64,000 nucleotides of DNA from Phycisphaerae bacterium RAS1 (GTDB lineage: Bacteria; Planctomycetota; Phycisphaerae; UBA1845; Fen-1342): positions 1,426,001-1,490,000 of the forward strand of contig SMLU01000001.1 in assembly GCA_007859745.1 (NCBI GenBank), read 5' to 3'. The notes beneath the pieces were generated by a model. It ran no database searches, was not told where the DNA came from, and worked only from the letters and a program-made list of their open reading frames with translations. Made by a program: the position numbers and the translations under genes. This document shows positions 16,345 to 24,534 of the stretch, one piece after another; the first letter of the stretch is position 1; each line of letters begins with the position of its first letter.

Positions 16345-18041
16345 GTTCCTTCGCACGCGCCGATGCGTCCTGGTTCGAGCAGCTCATCCAGGCAGCGCGG
16401 CGCGAATTGCGCCGCGGCCGGCGGCAACTCGACCCCCTGCGCCCGCAGCCACGCGGCGCGCGTCAGCGCCGCCGCGCCGATCATCAGGTTCAATCCAACC
16501 GTCACGATGTCGCGCCCTTCCGGCTTTTCAAGGGCCGATCCGCGCGCCCACTCGTTGAACGCGGCCATCGCCGGCCCGCACCACACCTGGTAATCCGCCT
16601 GGCGCGACGGCTCGCCGCTATTGGCCCATTTCGACGATTGACCGAGATACGCCCGGAAAACGAGCGCCATCCTGTGCTTCGGCTCGCGCTCGGCTCGGAT
16701 GATCTGCGACGGATCGCGCCGCTCGAAATAGGCTCGCGTCTGTTCCCAGGCCGCTTCGAGCGACGTGCGGAAGTAGTCTCGCTCCAGCGTCGCCCGCTCA
16801 TCCGCCGGCAGCGCGTCGAGCGAGTCGTACGTGCGATACAGCGCATACAGTTTGCGAGCGCGGACGCCAAAGAGCGTGCCGCGCTTCAACACCTGCACGT
16901 TTACACCCATCTCGAACATGTCCGCCGCCGGCGCCATCATCACATCCGCCTGCCCCGCCGCAGCCAGCATCCGCCGCACGGCGTCGCTCGTGCCCGCTTC
17001 GCGGCAAGACTGGTTGATCGACCCGGTCAGGATGTATGCCGCCCCCATCGCAAAGGCCGCGGCGGCGGAGGCAGGCGTCGCGATGCCGCCCGCCGCCCCG
17101 ACGCGCAGCGGCCGGTCGTAGCCAAAGCGCGCCGCCAGTTCGTCACGCAGCGCCAGCATCGTCGGCAGCAGCGTTACCAGCGGCCGATTGTCCGTGTGCC
17201 CGCCCGAGTCCGCCTCAGCCGTGAGGTCTTCGGCCATCGGGATTGTCGCCGCCAGCTCCGCCTGCAAGGCCGTCATGTCGCCGCGGCGGACCAGCTCGGC
17301 CAGCATGGCCGGCGGCGGTGGGCTGAAGAACTTCCGCGCCAGCTCGACGCGCGAGACCTTCGCCATGACGCGATTCGGTGCGACCACCCGCCCGTCGGCC
17401 GATTCGTGAATTCCGCTCACGCGATAGCGCACCAGCGGCAGCGTCAGATCGAGATACGCCGACGCGCTCACCAGCCGCACGCCGCGGCGCAGATACAACT
17501 CAACCGTCGCCGCTTCGACATCAGGCTCGGCCGGGCTGTGAATCAGATTGAATCCGTACGAACGCGAGCCGACGGCGGCCTGAACGCGATCGATCGCGCT
17601 CTCAATGCGCTCCAGGGCAAGGCCGGCGGCGCCGAAGAATCCGAGAAATCCGGCCCGCGCAGCGGCCAGGACCATCTCGACCGACGCAATGCCGTTGGCC
17701 ATTTCCCCGCAGATATATGAAAAGTCGACGCCGTGGTCGCGCCGGAACGAGGCGTCACCGAGTTGGCTCGGCCGAAGGGCCGGCGCCAGCGCCAGCAGCG
17801 CCGTTTGCTCGTCCCGCGGGCGGAGCCCCAGGGCCGCGACGCCGATGTGGGCCACGGCTGGCCCCTCCGGCGTCGAGACGACGAACAGCGGCAAACCGAC
17901 GGCGTGAACCGCGTCAGCCAGCGCCTGATCGCCCGTCGCGGGCGCTGACGTCCCGCTCCACGTTCCGATCGGCGCCGCGGCCCCGCGGCAAGGAAGTAGC
18001 GCAGGTCCGGCCGATCGCGAGCTGTACGCCTCGGTCAGCAA
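16341..18041 (-). CDS. pfaD: PfaD-type enoyl reductase of the Pfa synthase
   Basis: FMN-dependent TIM-barrel enoyl reductase of the nitronate monooxygenase/2-nitropropane dioxygenase superfamily, expected to reduce the trans-enoyl intermediates. About 566 residues, the normal PfaD length. Diagnostic stretches are FSYICGEMANGI, a GFFGAAGL loop, SADGRVVAPNRVMAKVSR, EADSGGHTDNRPLVTLLP, and GAAGGIATPASAAAAFAMGA, the phosphate-binding part. It is first in the operon and overlaps pfaA. The only start in this frame near the conserved region is TTG at 18041, with AGGA about 8 bases upstream; the extreme N-terminus is therefore uncertain. The phosphopantetheinyl transferase (PfaE) needed to activate the ACP is not in the window. 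Confidence 0.92.
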   Translation of the reverse strand: MLTEAYSSRSAGPALLPCRGAAAPIGTWSGTSAPATGDQALADAVHAVGLPLFVVSTPEGPAVAHIGVAALGLRPRDEQTALLALAPALRPSQLGDASFRRDHGVDFSYICGEMANGIASVEMVLAAARAGFLGFFGAAGLALERIESAIDRVQAAVGSRSYGFNLIHSPAEPDVEAATVELYLRRGVRLVSASAYLDLTLPLVRYRVSGIHESADGRVVAPNRVMAKVSRVELARKFFSPPPPAMLAELVRRGDMTALQAELAATIPMAEDLTAEADSGGHTDNRPLVTLLPTMLALRDELAARFGYDRPLRVGAAGGIATPASAAAAFAMGAAYILTGSINQSCREAGTSDAVRRMLAAAGQADVMMAPAADMFEMGVNVQVLKRGTLFGVRARKLYALYRTYDSLDALPADERATLERDYFRTSLEAAWEQTRAYFERRDPSQIIRAEREPKHRMALVFRAYLGQSSKWANSGEPSRQADYQVWCGPAMAAFNEWARGSALEKPEGRDIVTVGLNLMIGAAALTRAAWLRAQGVELPPAAAQFAPRCLDELLEPGRIGACEGT

Positions 18042-18450
18042 TGGCGGCGTCCTATGCCCGTACCAAGAACCGCCCGCCGTCCCACGTCCGGCAGGGAGCC
18101 AGAAACCCGACGACGTGCGCTCAGCCTGGGCACGTCAGACCGAATTCGCCGCGGCAAGCTGGGCGCGGATCGCGCCGTCGGCCCGCCGGGCAGGTTGGAG
18201 ATAGTATCCTCAGACCGGCCGCATGCCAACGCAGGCGCCGCCAGTTCGCCCGGCGAGGCCGCATCCCGACAGAGCCTGCGATCGGCGACGTCTTTCCGAA
18301 CCCGCCGCGCCAAGCGGCAGGTTGACGATCGTCAGCGATGGGCGCCCCACGGCCGCGGACGTCACCCCGCCGCTTGGCGCGGCGGGTTCGGACGGAACGC
18401 ATCCTGAGACCGGATGCACCGCCTCGATGAGGTCGCGTGCGGTTCGTGAC
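18042..18450. other. Intergenic region with pfa promoter side and a family B hairpin
   Basis: About 410 bases separate the divergent pfaD and the small gene at 18451. The region must hold the pfa operon promoter on the minus strand, but I could not pick convincing -35/-10 boxes. A family B inverted repeat occupies 18295-18392. Confidence 0.6.
18295..18392. repeat. Palindromic repeat family B, copy 1
   Basis: Arms begin TCCGAACCCGCCGCGCCAAG and end GGCGCGGCGGGTTCGGA, with a centre of about 50 bases containing GGCGCC. Each arm is itself a small hairpin (CCCGCCGC with GCGGCGGG). Further copies are at 42848-42946, 49225-49322 and 63916-64000, a half copy at 31863-31914, and a variant within pfaC. 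Confidence 0.88.
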
Positions 18451-18765
18451 ATGGATACGATTCGTGTGATGGAGAAGGCTCGCCAGCGATCGGCGCAGGA
18501 AATACAGGATGAAATCCTCCGCCGCATGACGCCGGAACAGCGCATCGACTGCGCCCTGCGCTGGACGTCCCTGACGCTTGAACTGGCGCGCAGCACGATC
18601 CGCAGCGCTCATCCCGACTGGCCGGCGGAGCACGTGGAGCGCGAGCTGGGACGCCGGATCACGGGGATCGACGTGACCAAGCTCGATTGGGCGCGGACCC
18701 GGCCGCAACGGGATCACAGCGGCGATCCGACGCGGATCGATTGCGGCGCGCCCGAGGACGGCTGA
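18451..18765 (+). CDS. Small conserved-looking protein of unknown function
   Basis: 104 residues from ATG at 18451 (a second ATG at 18469 is possible). The protein is acidic-basic and helical, with SAQEIQDEILRRMTPEQRID near the N-terminus. I do not recognise a named domain. The stop codon TGA shares its last base with the start of the following nucleotidyltransferase gene, so the two form a coupled pair. Such pairs of a short helical protein and a minimal nucleotidyltransferase recur in bacteria, sometimes as toxin-antitoxin-like units, but nothing here proves that role. Confidence 0.65.
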   Translation: MDTIRVMEKARQRSAQEIQDEILRRMTPEQRIDCALRWTSLTLELARSTIRSAHPDWPAEHVERELGRRITGIDVTKLDWARTRPQRDHSGDPTRIDCGAPEDG

Positions 18766-19147
18766 TGGTCTTGCCGGACGAAGTGGCGCGGCTGCTGAAG
18801 CCACTGGACGATTCGGGGATTCCGTACGCCGTGACCGGCAGCCTGGCGAGCAGCGCCTGGGGCCGACCGCGCGCGACCTATGACGTTGACATATTGATCG
18901 CGCTGCGAGCGGCCGACGTGGATGGACTGCTCGGGATGCTGCCCGGCCCGGATTGGTACGTTGATCGCCAGGCCGCCCTGGACGCGATTGCCGCCGCCGG
19001 CGAGTTCAATGCGATTCACGCCGCCAGCGGCAGGATGTCGTCGGGATCATCGCGGTGCAGGGACCCGCGCTGGACTGGGACTACCTGCGCGAGTGGGCGG
19101 CGCGGCTCGACGTCGACGGGCTGTTGGCCGAGTGCCGGTCGGCGTGA
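18765..19147 (+). pseudogene. Nucleotidyltransferase-fold gene with internal deletion/frameshift
   Basis: The N-terminal part from ATG at 18765 (LLKPLDDSGIPYAVTGS, SSAWGRPRATYDVDI) has the GS-x-AS and D-x-D features of a minimal nucleotidyltransferase fold. This frame continues past about 19020 as unrelated Arg/Ser-rich sequence. From 19031 another frame reads QDVVGIIAVQGPALDWDYLR and ends AECRSA at 19147, which resembles the expected C-terminal part of the same family. Between the two parts the usual middle of roughly 40-50 residues is missing, and the frame changes. I read this as an out-of-frame deletion. Alternatively the truncated first part could still be made as a short protein. Confidence 0.6.
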
Positions 19148-19148
19148 T

Positions 19149-19643
19149 TCATCGCGCCAGGGGGCCGAAGACGCTGCCTAGCCCGAGCTCTTCAAGCAGC
19201 ACGTTCTCGCGCGTGTGCATCTCGCAATACCGGCGCCGTGAATGATCGTCGTACCCCGCCAAATGTAGAATGCCATGGGTGACGTACAGGGCCAATTCGG
19301 TCCGAACGAGTTGAGCGTGCCGCGCCGGTGCGCGCTTGCTCCGGCCGAGCCCGACCTGCCGCGCTTGGGAGCGGGCGACGTCCGCGCAAACCACGATTTC
19401 CGCTTCCAGTCTCCCACACCGTGCGTCCGTTCCCAGGTCGAAGGTGAGCACGTCGGTCGCCTCGCTGATCCCCAGCGTCTCGCGGTGCAGACGGGTCATC
19501 GCGGCGGCCCCGACGACCGCGATTGAGAGCTCCCCATGGCGGAATCCCTCGGATGCCGCGACATGCCGTGCGACGCGCGACAGCAGCGCGGCGGGGCAGC
19601 GCTTTCGGCTGAGTCGCGAGGCGACGTGAATCTCAATTGGCAT
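19149..19643 (-). CDS. ybeY: Endoribonuclease YbeY (rRNA maturation factor)
   Basis: Zinc-dependent endoribonuclease of about 164 residues acting in 16S rRNA 3' maturation and ribosome quality control. The metal-binding motif is HGILHLAGYDDHSRRRYCE, with an additional Asp before the third His, so the spacing is H-x3-H-x6-H instead of the common H-x3-H-x5-H. Family features TDVLTFDLG and RLEAEIVVCADVA are present. The ATG at 19643 (MPIEIHVASRLS) is chosen because the longer frame upstream is made of repeat-derived sequence (families A and C). It lies just downstream of the minus-strand Xer gene, with repeat A copy 3 between them. Confidence 0.85.
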   Translation of the reverse strand: MPIEIHVASRLSRKRCPAALLSRVARHVAASEGFRHGELSIAVVGAAAMTRLHRETLGISEATDVLTFDLGTDARCGRLEAEIVVCADVARSQARQVGLGRSKRAPARHAQLVRTELALYVTHGILHLAGYDDHSRRRYCEMHTRENVLLEELGLGSVFGPLAR

Positions 19644-19689
19644 GGCGACGGCAGGATAACCGCCGCTTGGTGCGAGAACGAACCCCCTG

Positions 19690-19715
19690 GGGGACCGGCC
19701 GCTGGCCGGCCTGTC
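19690..19715. repeat. Family C palindrome upstream of ybeY
   Basis: GGACCGGCCGCTGGCCGGCC hairpin, the same unit as in the pfaA cluster at 10700-10825. It lies about 50 bases ahead of the ybeY start. Confidence 0.65.
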
Positions 19716-19811
19716 GTTCTCGCGCTGGATGTTGCCGTCCCCTTGCGGCCGACGGGTATTCTTTCGCGGGTCTTCGCGCATCGCAAGACACGGAGCGCTT
19801 GAGACCAAATC

Positions 19812-19875
19812 GGGTGGGACGGGCGTCTCGCCCGTCCCTGATGCGGACGGGACGGGCGAGACGCCCGCCCCACCC
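19812..19875. repeat. Palindromic repeat family A, copy 3
   Basis: Core element GGGTGGGACGGGCGTCTCGC with its near-perfect complement, intergenic between the Xer recombinase gene and ybeY. It could act as a hairpin terminator-like barrier, although no T-run follows. Confidence 0.88.
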
Positions 19876-19925
19876 AATTCACTCCCAAGGTCGAAGGGCG
19901 GACGCGACGGCGCGTTAACGGGCTG

Positions 19926-20861
19926 CTACGCGCGCGGGTGGGCCTTCTCGTAGCTTTCCTTGACCGTCTCGCCCGACAGGTGCGTGTAGATCTGCGTGGT
20001 GCTCAGGCTCTGGTGGCCGAGCATCTCCTGCACGCTGCGCAGGTCCGCCCCGCGCCGCAGCATGTGCGTGGCGAAGCTGTGCCGCAGCGTGTGCGGGCTG
20101 ACCGACAGATCCAGGCCGGCGTCGAGCAGGTACTTGTCCAGCTTGCGGCGGACGGAGCGCGTGCTGAGGCGCTGGCCGTGTTTGTTGATGAACAGCGCGT
20201 CGTTGTCAAACGACGACGAGCGCGGGTCACTGCGGCGCAGCTCCATGAAGTGGTTCAGGGCCGTCATGGCGCCGGCCCCCAGCGGCAGCATGCGCTGCTT
20301 CTTGCCCTTGCCGGGGATGCGGACGGTGCTGGCTCGGAAGTCGATGTCGGTCAGCTTGAGCGCCACCAGTTCGCTGACGCGCATGCCGGTGTTGTAGAGC
20401 ATCTCCAACATGGCCCGGTCGCGGGCGCCCAGCAGCGTGGTCGTGTCCGGGTTCGAAAGGAGTCGCTCGATTTCCGCCTCTTCCAGACACTTGGGCAGGC
20501 GCTTGTCCTGCTTGGGCGTGCGGATTGGCGCGACCGGATTGGCCTGCAAATAGCCGCGGCGGACGAGGAACTTGTAGAAGCTGCGCAGCGTGGCCAGTTT
20601 GCGGGCCACGGTCGACTTGCAGTAGTTCTTGTCGCGAAGCTGCGTCATGAAGACGCGCACCACGTCCGTATCCACGGCCAGCAGCCGGCGGTTCATGTCC
20701 TCGCCGCTGACGCCGCTCTCCTCCTGTCCAGCCGTCTTCAGCAGATACGTGCAGAACTGCTGCAGGTCGGCGGCGTAGCACTTCGAGGTGTGCGGCGAGA
20801 AGTGCCGCTCCACCCGCAGGTAGTTGATGAACTGCTGAATCAGACTTGCCTGTTCGCTCAT
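19926..20861 (-). CDS. Tyrosine recombinase of the XerC/XerD family
   Basis: Site-specific recombinase expected to resolve chromosome dimers at dif. 311 residues from ATG at 20861 (MSEQASLIQQF), the normal length. An N-terminal SAM-like core-binding domain (YLRVERHFSPHT) is followed by the catalytic domain with Arg161 (NTGMRVSE), a Lys around 185-187 (GKGKKQR), His257-x-x-Arg260 (SPHTLRHSF), His283 (LGHQSL) and Tyr292 (TTQIYTHL). All catalytic residues are present. Longer frames reach a TTG at 20954 that touches the preceding stop. XerC and XerD cannot be told apart from this copy alone, and no dif site was recognised. Confidence 0.9.
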   Translation of the reverse strand: MSEQASLIQQFINYLRVERHFSPHTSKCYAADLQQFCTYLLKTAGQEESGVSGEDMNRRLLAVDTDVVRVFMTQLRDKNYCKSTVARKLATLRSFYKFLVRRGYLQANPVAPIRTPKQDKRLPKCLEEAEIERLLSNPDTTTLLGARDRAMLEMLYNTGMRVSELVALKLTDIDFRASTVRIPGKGKKQRMLPLGAGAMTALNHFMELRRSDPRSSSFDNDALFINKHGQRLSTRSVRRKLDKYLLDAGLDLSVSPHTLRHSFATHMLRRGADLRSVQEMLGHQSLSTTQIYTHLSGETVKESYEKAHPRA

Positions 20862-20950
20862 CGCCGTGCCATCGCGCTGGGTGCCAGTGTTCACCGCTCG
20901 AACGGCGCTGTCGCCGCCGGAGTTTGAAAGCCACATGTTCTCAGGCCCTC

Positions 20951-21154
20951 TCAACCGACCGGGTCGAGTTCTTCGGATGCCTGCTGGCCGATCTGGTAGC
21001 TGAGGACGGCAGCGTCGAACCAGTCGAATTCGCTGTCCGGATCAGCGGCCATCGCGACAAACGTCGCCAACAGGTCGACCTCGCGGCCATCGCAGTAGCG
21101 GAAGACGAAGTGGTGCCCGTCTTTTTCCAGGGTGAGACAGCGTCTGGACGTCAT
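20951..21154 (-). CDS. Hypothetical 67-residue protein
   Basis: Short acidic protein MTSRRCLTLEKDGHHFVFRY to EELDPVG. ATG at 21154 has a purine-rich GACGAGAGG upstream and overlaps the stop of the lipoprotein gene by 4 bases (ATGA), which supports translation. The family is unknown to me. It sits between the lipoprotein and the Xer gene, and all three probably share a transcript. Confidence 0.7.
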   Translation of the reverse strand: MTSRRCLTLEKDGHHFVFRYCDGREVDLLATFVAMAADPDSEFDWFDAAVLSYQIGQQASEELDPVG

Positions 21155-21876
21155 CGGGACCTCTCGTCCGTCACGGCACTGCGCCGCGCGATCTCTTGCT
21201 GCGATAACATCGTCCGAATGAGGGACCAGCTTGTGAATCGCAGAAAGAGTTCCTGGGACTGAGTGAAGCGTTTCCAACCATAGGGGCTGCCGTGGCCGTC
21301 GCGCGCGTCGGCGAAGGCCTTCACTTCGGAAATCACCGCATCCGACGAGGCGTTGAAGACGCGCTGCACCTGCAGTGTCGGTGCGGCCGATAACTGGGTA
21401 TCCGCGGCGAATTCAGTCGCGAGACTCTCAGCCCACGCCGCGTCCGCGCGGTCATACCACTGCGCCACCAGACCGACCACGGGCGGGTCATACGGGGAGT
21501 ACTCCGTGACCGCGACGACCAGCGTGGCGTCGGCCGAGAACTCTCTCGCCAGATCATAGGCGTGCTGCGGCGACTCGACGCCGGACAGCCCGCGCGTCGC
21601 AAGCACCGCCAGCGTCAGGTTCACGGGAATCACGGTAAGCTCTGGGAAAGAAAGCAGTTCGGACGCAAGAATATCCGTCGCCTTGAGCGGGTCCAGATCC
21701 GGCGCACCGCTCAGGTTCAGCACGGGAGCAACCACAACGACGCGCGGCGCCGCTGGCGGAAGCTCGCATTTTCTGTCGCGGTGTGCGCACCCGGCGATGC
21801 AGCAGATCGCCATAAGTGCTGGCAGCAGCCGCCTCTGGGATTGCGGCGGGCGTGGCGACCCTCGGCGGGATTGCAC
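21151..21876 (-). CDS. Putative outer-membrane lipoprotein, LpoB/CsgG-like
   Basis: The N-terminus has a basic stretch followed by LLPALMAICCIAGC, a lipobox with Cys as the acylation site. The mature part begins an alpha/beta domain (VVVVAPVLNLSGAPDLDPLK, ELLSFPELTVIPVN, AREFSADATLVVAVTEYSPY). That pattern resembles the periplasmic nucleotide-free CsgG/LpoB/PelC-type fold, but similarity is by pattern only. The GTG at 21876 is preferred because it gives a compact signal peptide; an ATG at 21972 would add 32 residues. The function is unknown. Confidence 0.7.
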   Translation of the reverse strand: MQSRRGSPRPPQSQRRLLPALMAICCIAGCAHRDRKCELPPAAPRVVVVAPVLNLSGAPDLDPLKATDILASELLSFPELTVIPVNLTLAVLATRGLSGVESPQHAYDLAREFSADATLVVAVTEYSPYDPPVVGLVAQWYDRADAAWAESLATEFAADTQLSAAPTLQVQRVFNASSDAVISEVKAFADARDGHGSPYGWKRFTQSQELFLRFTSWSLIRTMLSQQEIARRSAVTDERSR

Positions 21877-22145
21877 GCACGCAGCCTGTACAGCACGCGG
21901 AATTCTAGGACTGCCGTGGACGGAAGTCCAGCATACTTCATGCCTTACGGGTTTTTCAGGCGGTGCGTCCATTCGGTCTTGCTCGGCTCCGCGTTGCCCG
22001 TGGGCATGCGACTCTACGACGACCCTGCGGGCGCCGGATTCAATGATGCGGTTTTTGATTTATCGGATGGAAGGATTGGCCGGACGCAGCGGAACTTTAC
22101 TCGCCGCACGGAATGCGCGTGAGCGGGGCGGAGGTTGACGGCGGC

Positions 22146-22520
22146 TCAGCGCGCGACGGCGAATTTCGCCAAGGTCCGCGTGATTTTTTCGGAGAGTGAC
22201 TCGACCGTGAACGGCTTGACCACGTAGTCGTTGACGCCGGCCTTCACAGCCTCGATCACGCGTCCCCTCTCGGCCTCGGTTGTGCACATGATGATCGGGA
22301 GCGTTTTATCTTTCTCGCGAATCTTGCGGACCAGGGTGATGCCGTCCATGTTGGGCATGTTCCAGTCGACCAGCATCAGGTCAGGCCGCTGGGCGCCGAT
22401 GGCCGCAAGGGCCTCGACGCCGTCGCCGGTCTCAACCACGTCTTCGCAGCCGAGCTGCTTCAGAACATTCTTCTGGATGCTGCGGATGGTGCGCGAGTCA
22501 TCGACCAGCAGGACTCTCAT
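22146..22520 (-). CDS. cheY: CheY-like single-domain response regulator
   Basis: 124 residues, a stand-alone receiver. Acidic pocket in VLLVDDS, phospho-acceptor Asp in LMLVDWNMPNMDG (about residue 52), Thr in MCTTEAE and Lys in YVVKPF. No output domain, so it acts by protein interaction, presumably at the flagellar switch. Its ATG shares one base with the stop of the upstream cheX-like gene (TGATG). Confidence 0.92.
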   Translation of the reverse strand: MRVLLVDDSRTIRSIQKNVLKQLGCEDVVETGDGVEALAAIGAQRPDLMLVDWNMPNMDGITLVRKIREKDKTLPIIMCTTEAERGRVIEAVKAGVNDYVVKPFTVESLSEKITRTLAKFAVAR

Positions 22521-23023
22521 CAGCGCGCTCCTGTGGTTGCCAGGGGTCGGGCGGTCGCCGGTTTTCGGATCAGCGTCATTCCGATTTCGACGTACAGCGT
22601 TCCGTACGCGGTCTGACAGGGAATGACGATCCGGGGCGGATTCCGCGAGACCGACACGGTGTGGTCTTTTCCGAGAATCACGCTCGGCAGCGAGATGCTG
22701 ATGTTCATCCCGTCGAACTCGGTCTTGGCGTTGCCGGCGACCATGTTGGCCAGTTCGCCGATCGCGTCCGAGAAGTCCGGGTTCGTCGGATCGATATTGG
22801 CGCCGGCAAACCTCTCGACCGCTCTGCAGGCGACATCGAGGCCGAAGCTCAGCACGACGCAGCCGGCAGCGTCGCCGGAAAAGCCGATCACACCCGAGAC
22901 GTCGGGCGAGAAGGTCACGTGGTCCTTGAGCATCGGCTTCCCGATGGTTACCGGCGTGTGCACCATGGTCTCGAACACACGCTTGATGGCGGAGACGAAC
23001 GGGTTGACGTACCTGACGTCCAT
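22520..23023 (-). CDS. cheX: CheX-like chemotaxis protein (CheY-P phosphatase family)
   Basis: 167 residues. The conserved E-x3-N helix is seen as DAIGELANMVAGNAKTEF; in CheX/CheC this pair hydrolyses the CheY phosphoryl group. A FSPDVSGVIGFSGDAAGCVV beta segment also fits the family. Its coupling to cheY makes a signal-termination role natural. Confidence 0.88.
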   Translation of the reverse strand: MDVRYVNPFVSAIKRVFETMVHTPVTIGKPMLKDHVTFSPDVSGVIGFSGDAAGCVVLSFGLDVACRAVERFAGANIDPTNPDFSDAIGELANMVAGNAKTEFDGMNISISLPSVILGKDHTVSVSRNPPRIVIPCQTAYGTLYVEIGMTLIRKPATARPLATTGAR

Positions 23024-23123
23024 GGGTGCTCCGCCGGTCGATGGCGCTTCGATGCAACCGTCTCTCTATCGGCGGCGGCTGTCCCGGGCTTGGATTTCGC
23101 TCGGTGGGTTCGCCAACGCGACG

Positions 23124-24419
23124 CTATCGGACCAGATGCCGAGCAGGTAGTCGTGTCAGCCATGGCGCCACGGTCACAGCGCAAACAACGACGCACACAC
23201 CGGCGGCGACAAAGGCCGCGCGGTAGCCGGCGGACACGTCGTAACCCGCCTGCACCGCCGCCCAGCAGGTCAGCCCGCCCACGATCGGTCCGCAGAAGAA
23301 GCCGAGGCTGCCGGCCGTGTTGAAGCCGGCGAACGCGGACGCGCGCTGCGCCGCCGGCGCGAGGTCGCCGCAAATCGCCAGGTTCGGCGAGAAAAGCATG
23401 GCGCTCAGCACGCCCGAACCGATCATGGCGGCCGGCAGCCACGCGGCCGGCAGAAAGCCATAGACCGCGAACATCAGGCCGAAGCCGATATTGCCGGCCA
23501 GCATGAGCCAGACGCGCCCGACGCGATCGGCCAGCCTTCCGACCGGGTAACACAGCAATGCGAAGGGAAAGAGAAACAGGGCCAGCAAACCGCCGCGCTG
23601 TCCGGGGGTCAGGGCGCAGCATTCGCCGAGGTAGAGCACGAAGCTCGAGACGATGACGCCGACGCACAGGCGATCCACGAACGCCAGCGCAAAGACCGTC
23701 GCCAATTGCGGCCGGGTGCGCAACAGGGCCAGCGCCTCCCATGTGCTGCGGCTGTGCTGCCGCGCGCGGCAACCGTGCAGCGCGGCGGCGGCCAGGACGG
23801 CGACGAGGAGCGAAATGCCGCCACCAACCTGGAAGACCAGCGACGGTTCGGATTGACCGAGCCTCCCGCCGAGCGGGGCGCCGACGGCTGTTCCGAGAAT
23901 CAGGGCCGAGCCGATCAGCCCCATGACCCTTCCGCGGCGGTGGGGGCCGCACCCGTCGGCGGCCATCGCCATAATGGTCGTCAGCGCCACGATATGCGCC
24001 CCGCCTTCAAGAAAACGCAGCGCCATCAGCAAGGCCGGGGAGTTCGCGTGCGGCATGGTCCAGAGCAGCGCCGCGTCGGCCAGGGCGGCGATCATCAGCA
24101 CTGGGCGGCGGCGCCCCAGGCGATCGGCCAGTGCGCCGCCGAGCGGAGCCAGCAGCGCGGCGCCGACCATGTTGATCGACATGAAGACGTGGGCCCAGGC
24201 GCGGGCCTGACCGAAGCGGTCCAGCACCAGCTCCTTGAGCACCGGGACGAGCATTGTCACGGGCAGCATCGTCAGGAAGAGCGCCAGAGCCAGCGTGAGA
24301 AGCGTGCGCGTCGAGGAAGGCTGTTCGGGCGGCTCGATCGCCGCGGCCGAGGCTGGAAACTCGGCCGGCGCGGCACTCGTCGGCGCGCGCGTCGGGCCTT
24401 CGCTAGTGTTGATCGTCAC
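23124..24419 (-). CDS. Major facilitator superfamily transporter
   Basis: Integral membrane protein with about twelve hydrophobic segments. The loop 2-3 signature is GALADRLGRRRPVLM and the repeat in the second half is GRLADRVGRVWLML. The substrate is unknown; the overall look is of a drug/metabolite proton antiporter. The frame is open upstream to 24503 but that part is a translation of repeat A (GGTGVSPVP). I therefore place the start at GTG 24419. Confidence 0.85.
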   Translation of the reverse strand: MTINTSEGPTRAPTSAAPAEFPASAAAIEPPEQPSSTRTLLTLALALFLTMLPVTMLVPVLKELVLDRFGQARAWAHVFMSINMVGAALLAPLGGALADRLGRRRPVLMIAALADAALLWTMPHANSPALLMALRFLEGGAHIVALTTIMAMAADGCGPHRRGRVMGLIGSALILGTAVGAPLGGRLGQSEPSLVFQVGGGISLLVAVLAAAALHGCRARQHSRSTWEALALLRTRPQLATVFALAFVDRLCVGVIVSSFVLYLGECCALTPGQRGGLLALFLFPFALLCYPVGRLADRVGRVWLMLAGNIGFGLMFAVYGFLPAAWLPAAMIGSGVLSAMLFSPNLAICGDLAPAAQRASAFAGFNTAGSLGFFCGPIVGGLTCWAAVQAGYDVSAGYRAAFVAAGVCVVVCAVTVAPWLTRLPARHLVR

Positions 24420-24437
24420 GCTGTTTGCATCTTGATT

Positions 24438-24501
24438 GGGTGGGACGGGCGTCTCGCCCGTCCTTGATGCGGCCGGGACGGGCGAGACGCCCGTCCCACC
24501 C
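24438..24501. repeat. Palindromic repeat family A, copy 4
   Basis: Near-perfect inverted repeat of GGGTGGGACGGGCGTCTCGC, intergenic between the MFS gene start and the ABM-domain gene end. The whole core is 64 bases. Confidence 0.9.
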
Positions 24502-24534
24502 ATGATGCACCATTATTGATCAGCTGCACGAGTC

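Noticed and set aside
16323-17720. Open frame of 465 codons on the plus strand
   Set aside because: It is antisense to pfaD, Arg/Pro/Ala-rich and without any domain; such frames arise in very GC-rich coding DNA. The same holds for the long antisense frames at 27754-29520 (opposite cheA), 35210-37117 (opposite rny) and 3671-5851 (opposite pfaC).
18295-18392. CRISPR-like repeat
   Set aside because: Repeats are dispersed singly, are inverted within each element and have no regular spacer array or cas genes.
19644-19877. N-terminal extension of ybeY
   Set aside because: The additional residues are translations of repeat families A and C (GGAGVSPVPS and similar), not family sequence. The ATG at 19643 starts the conserved part.
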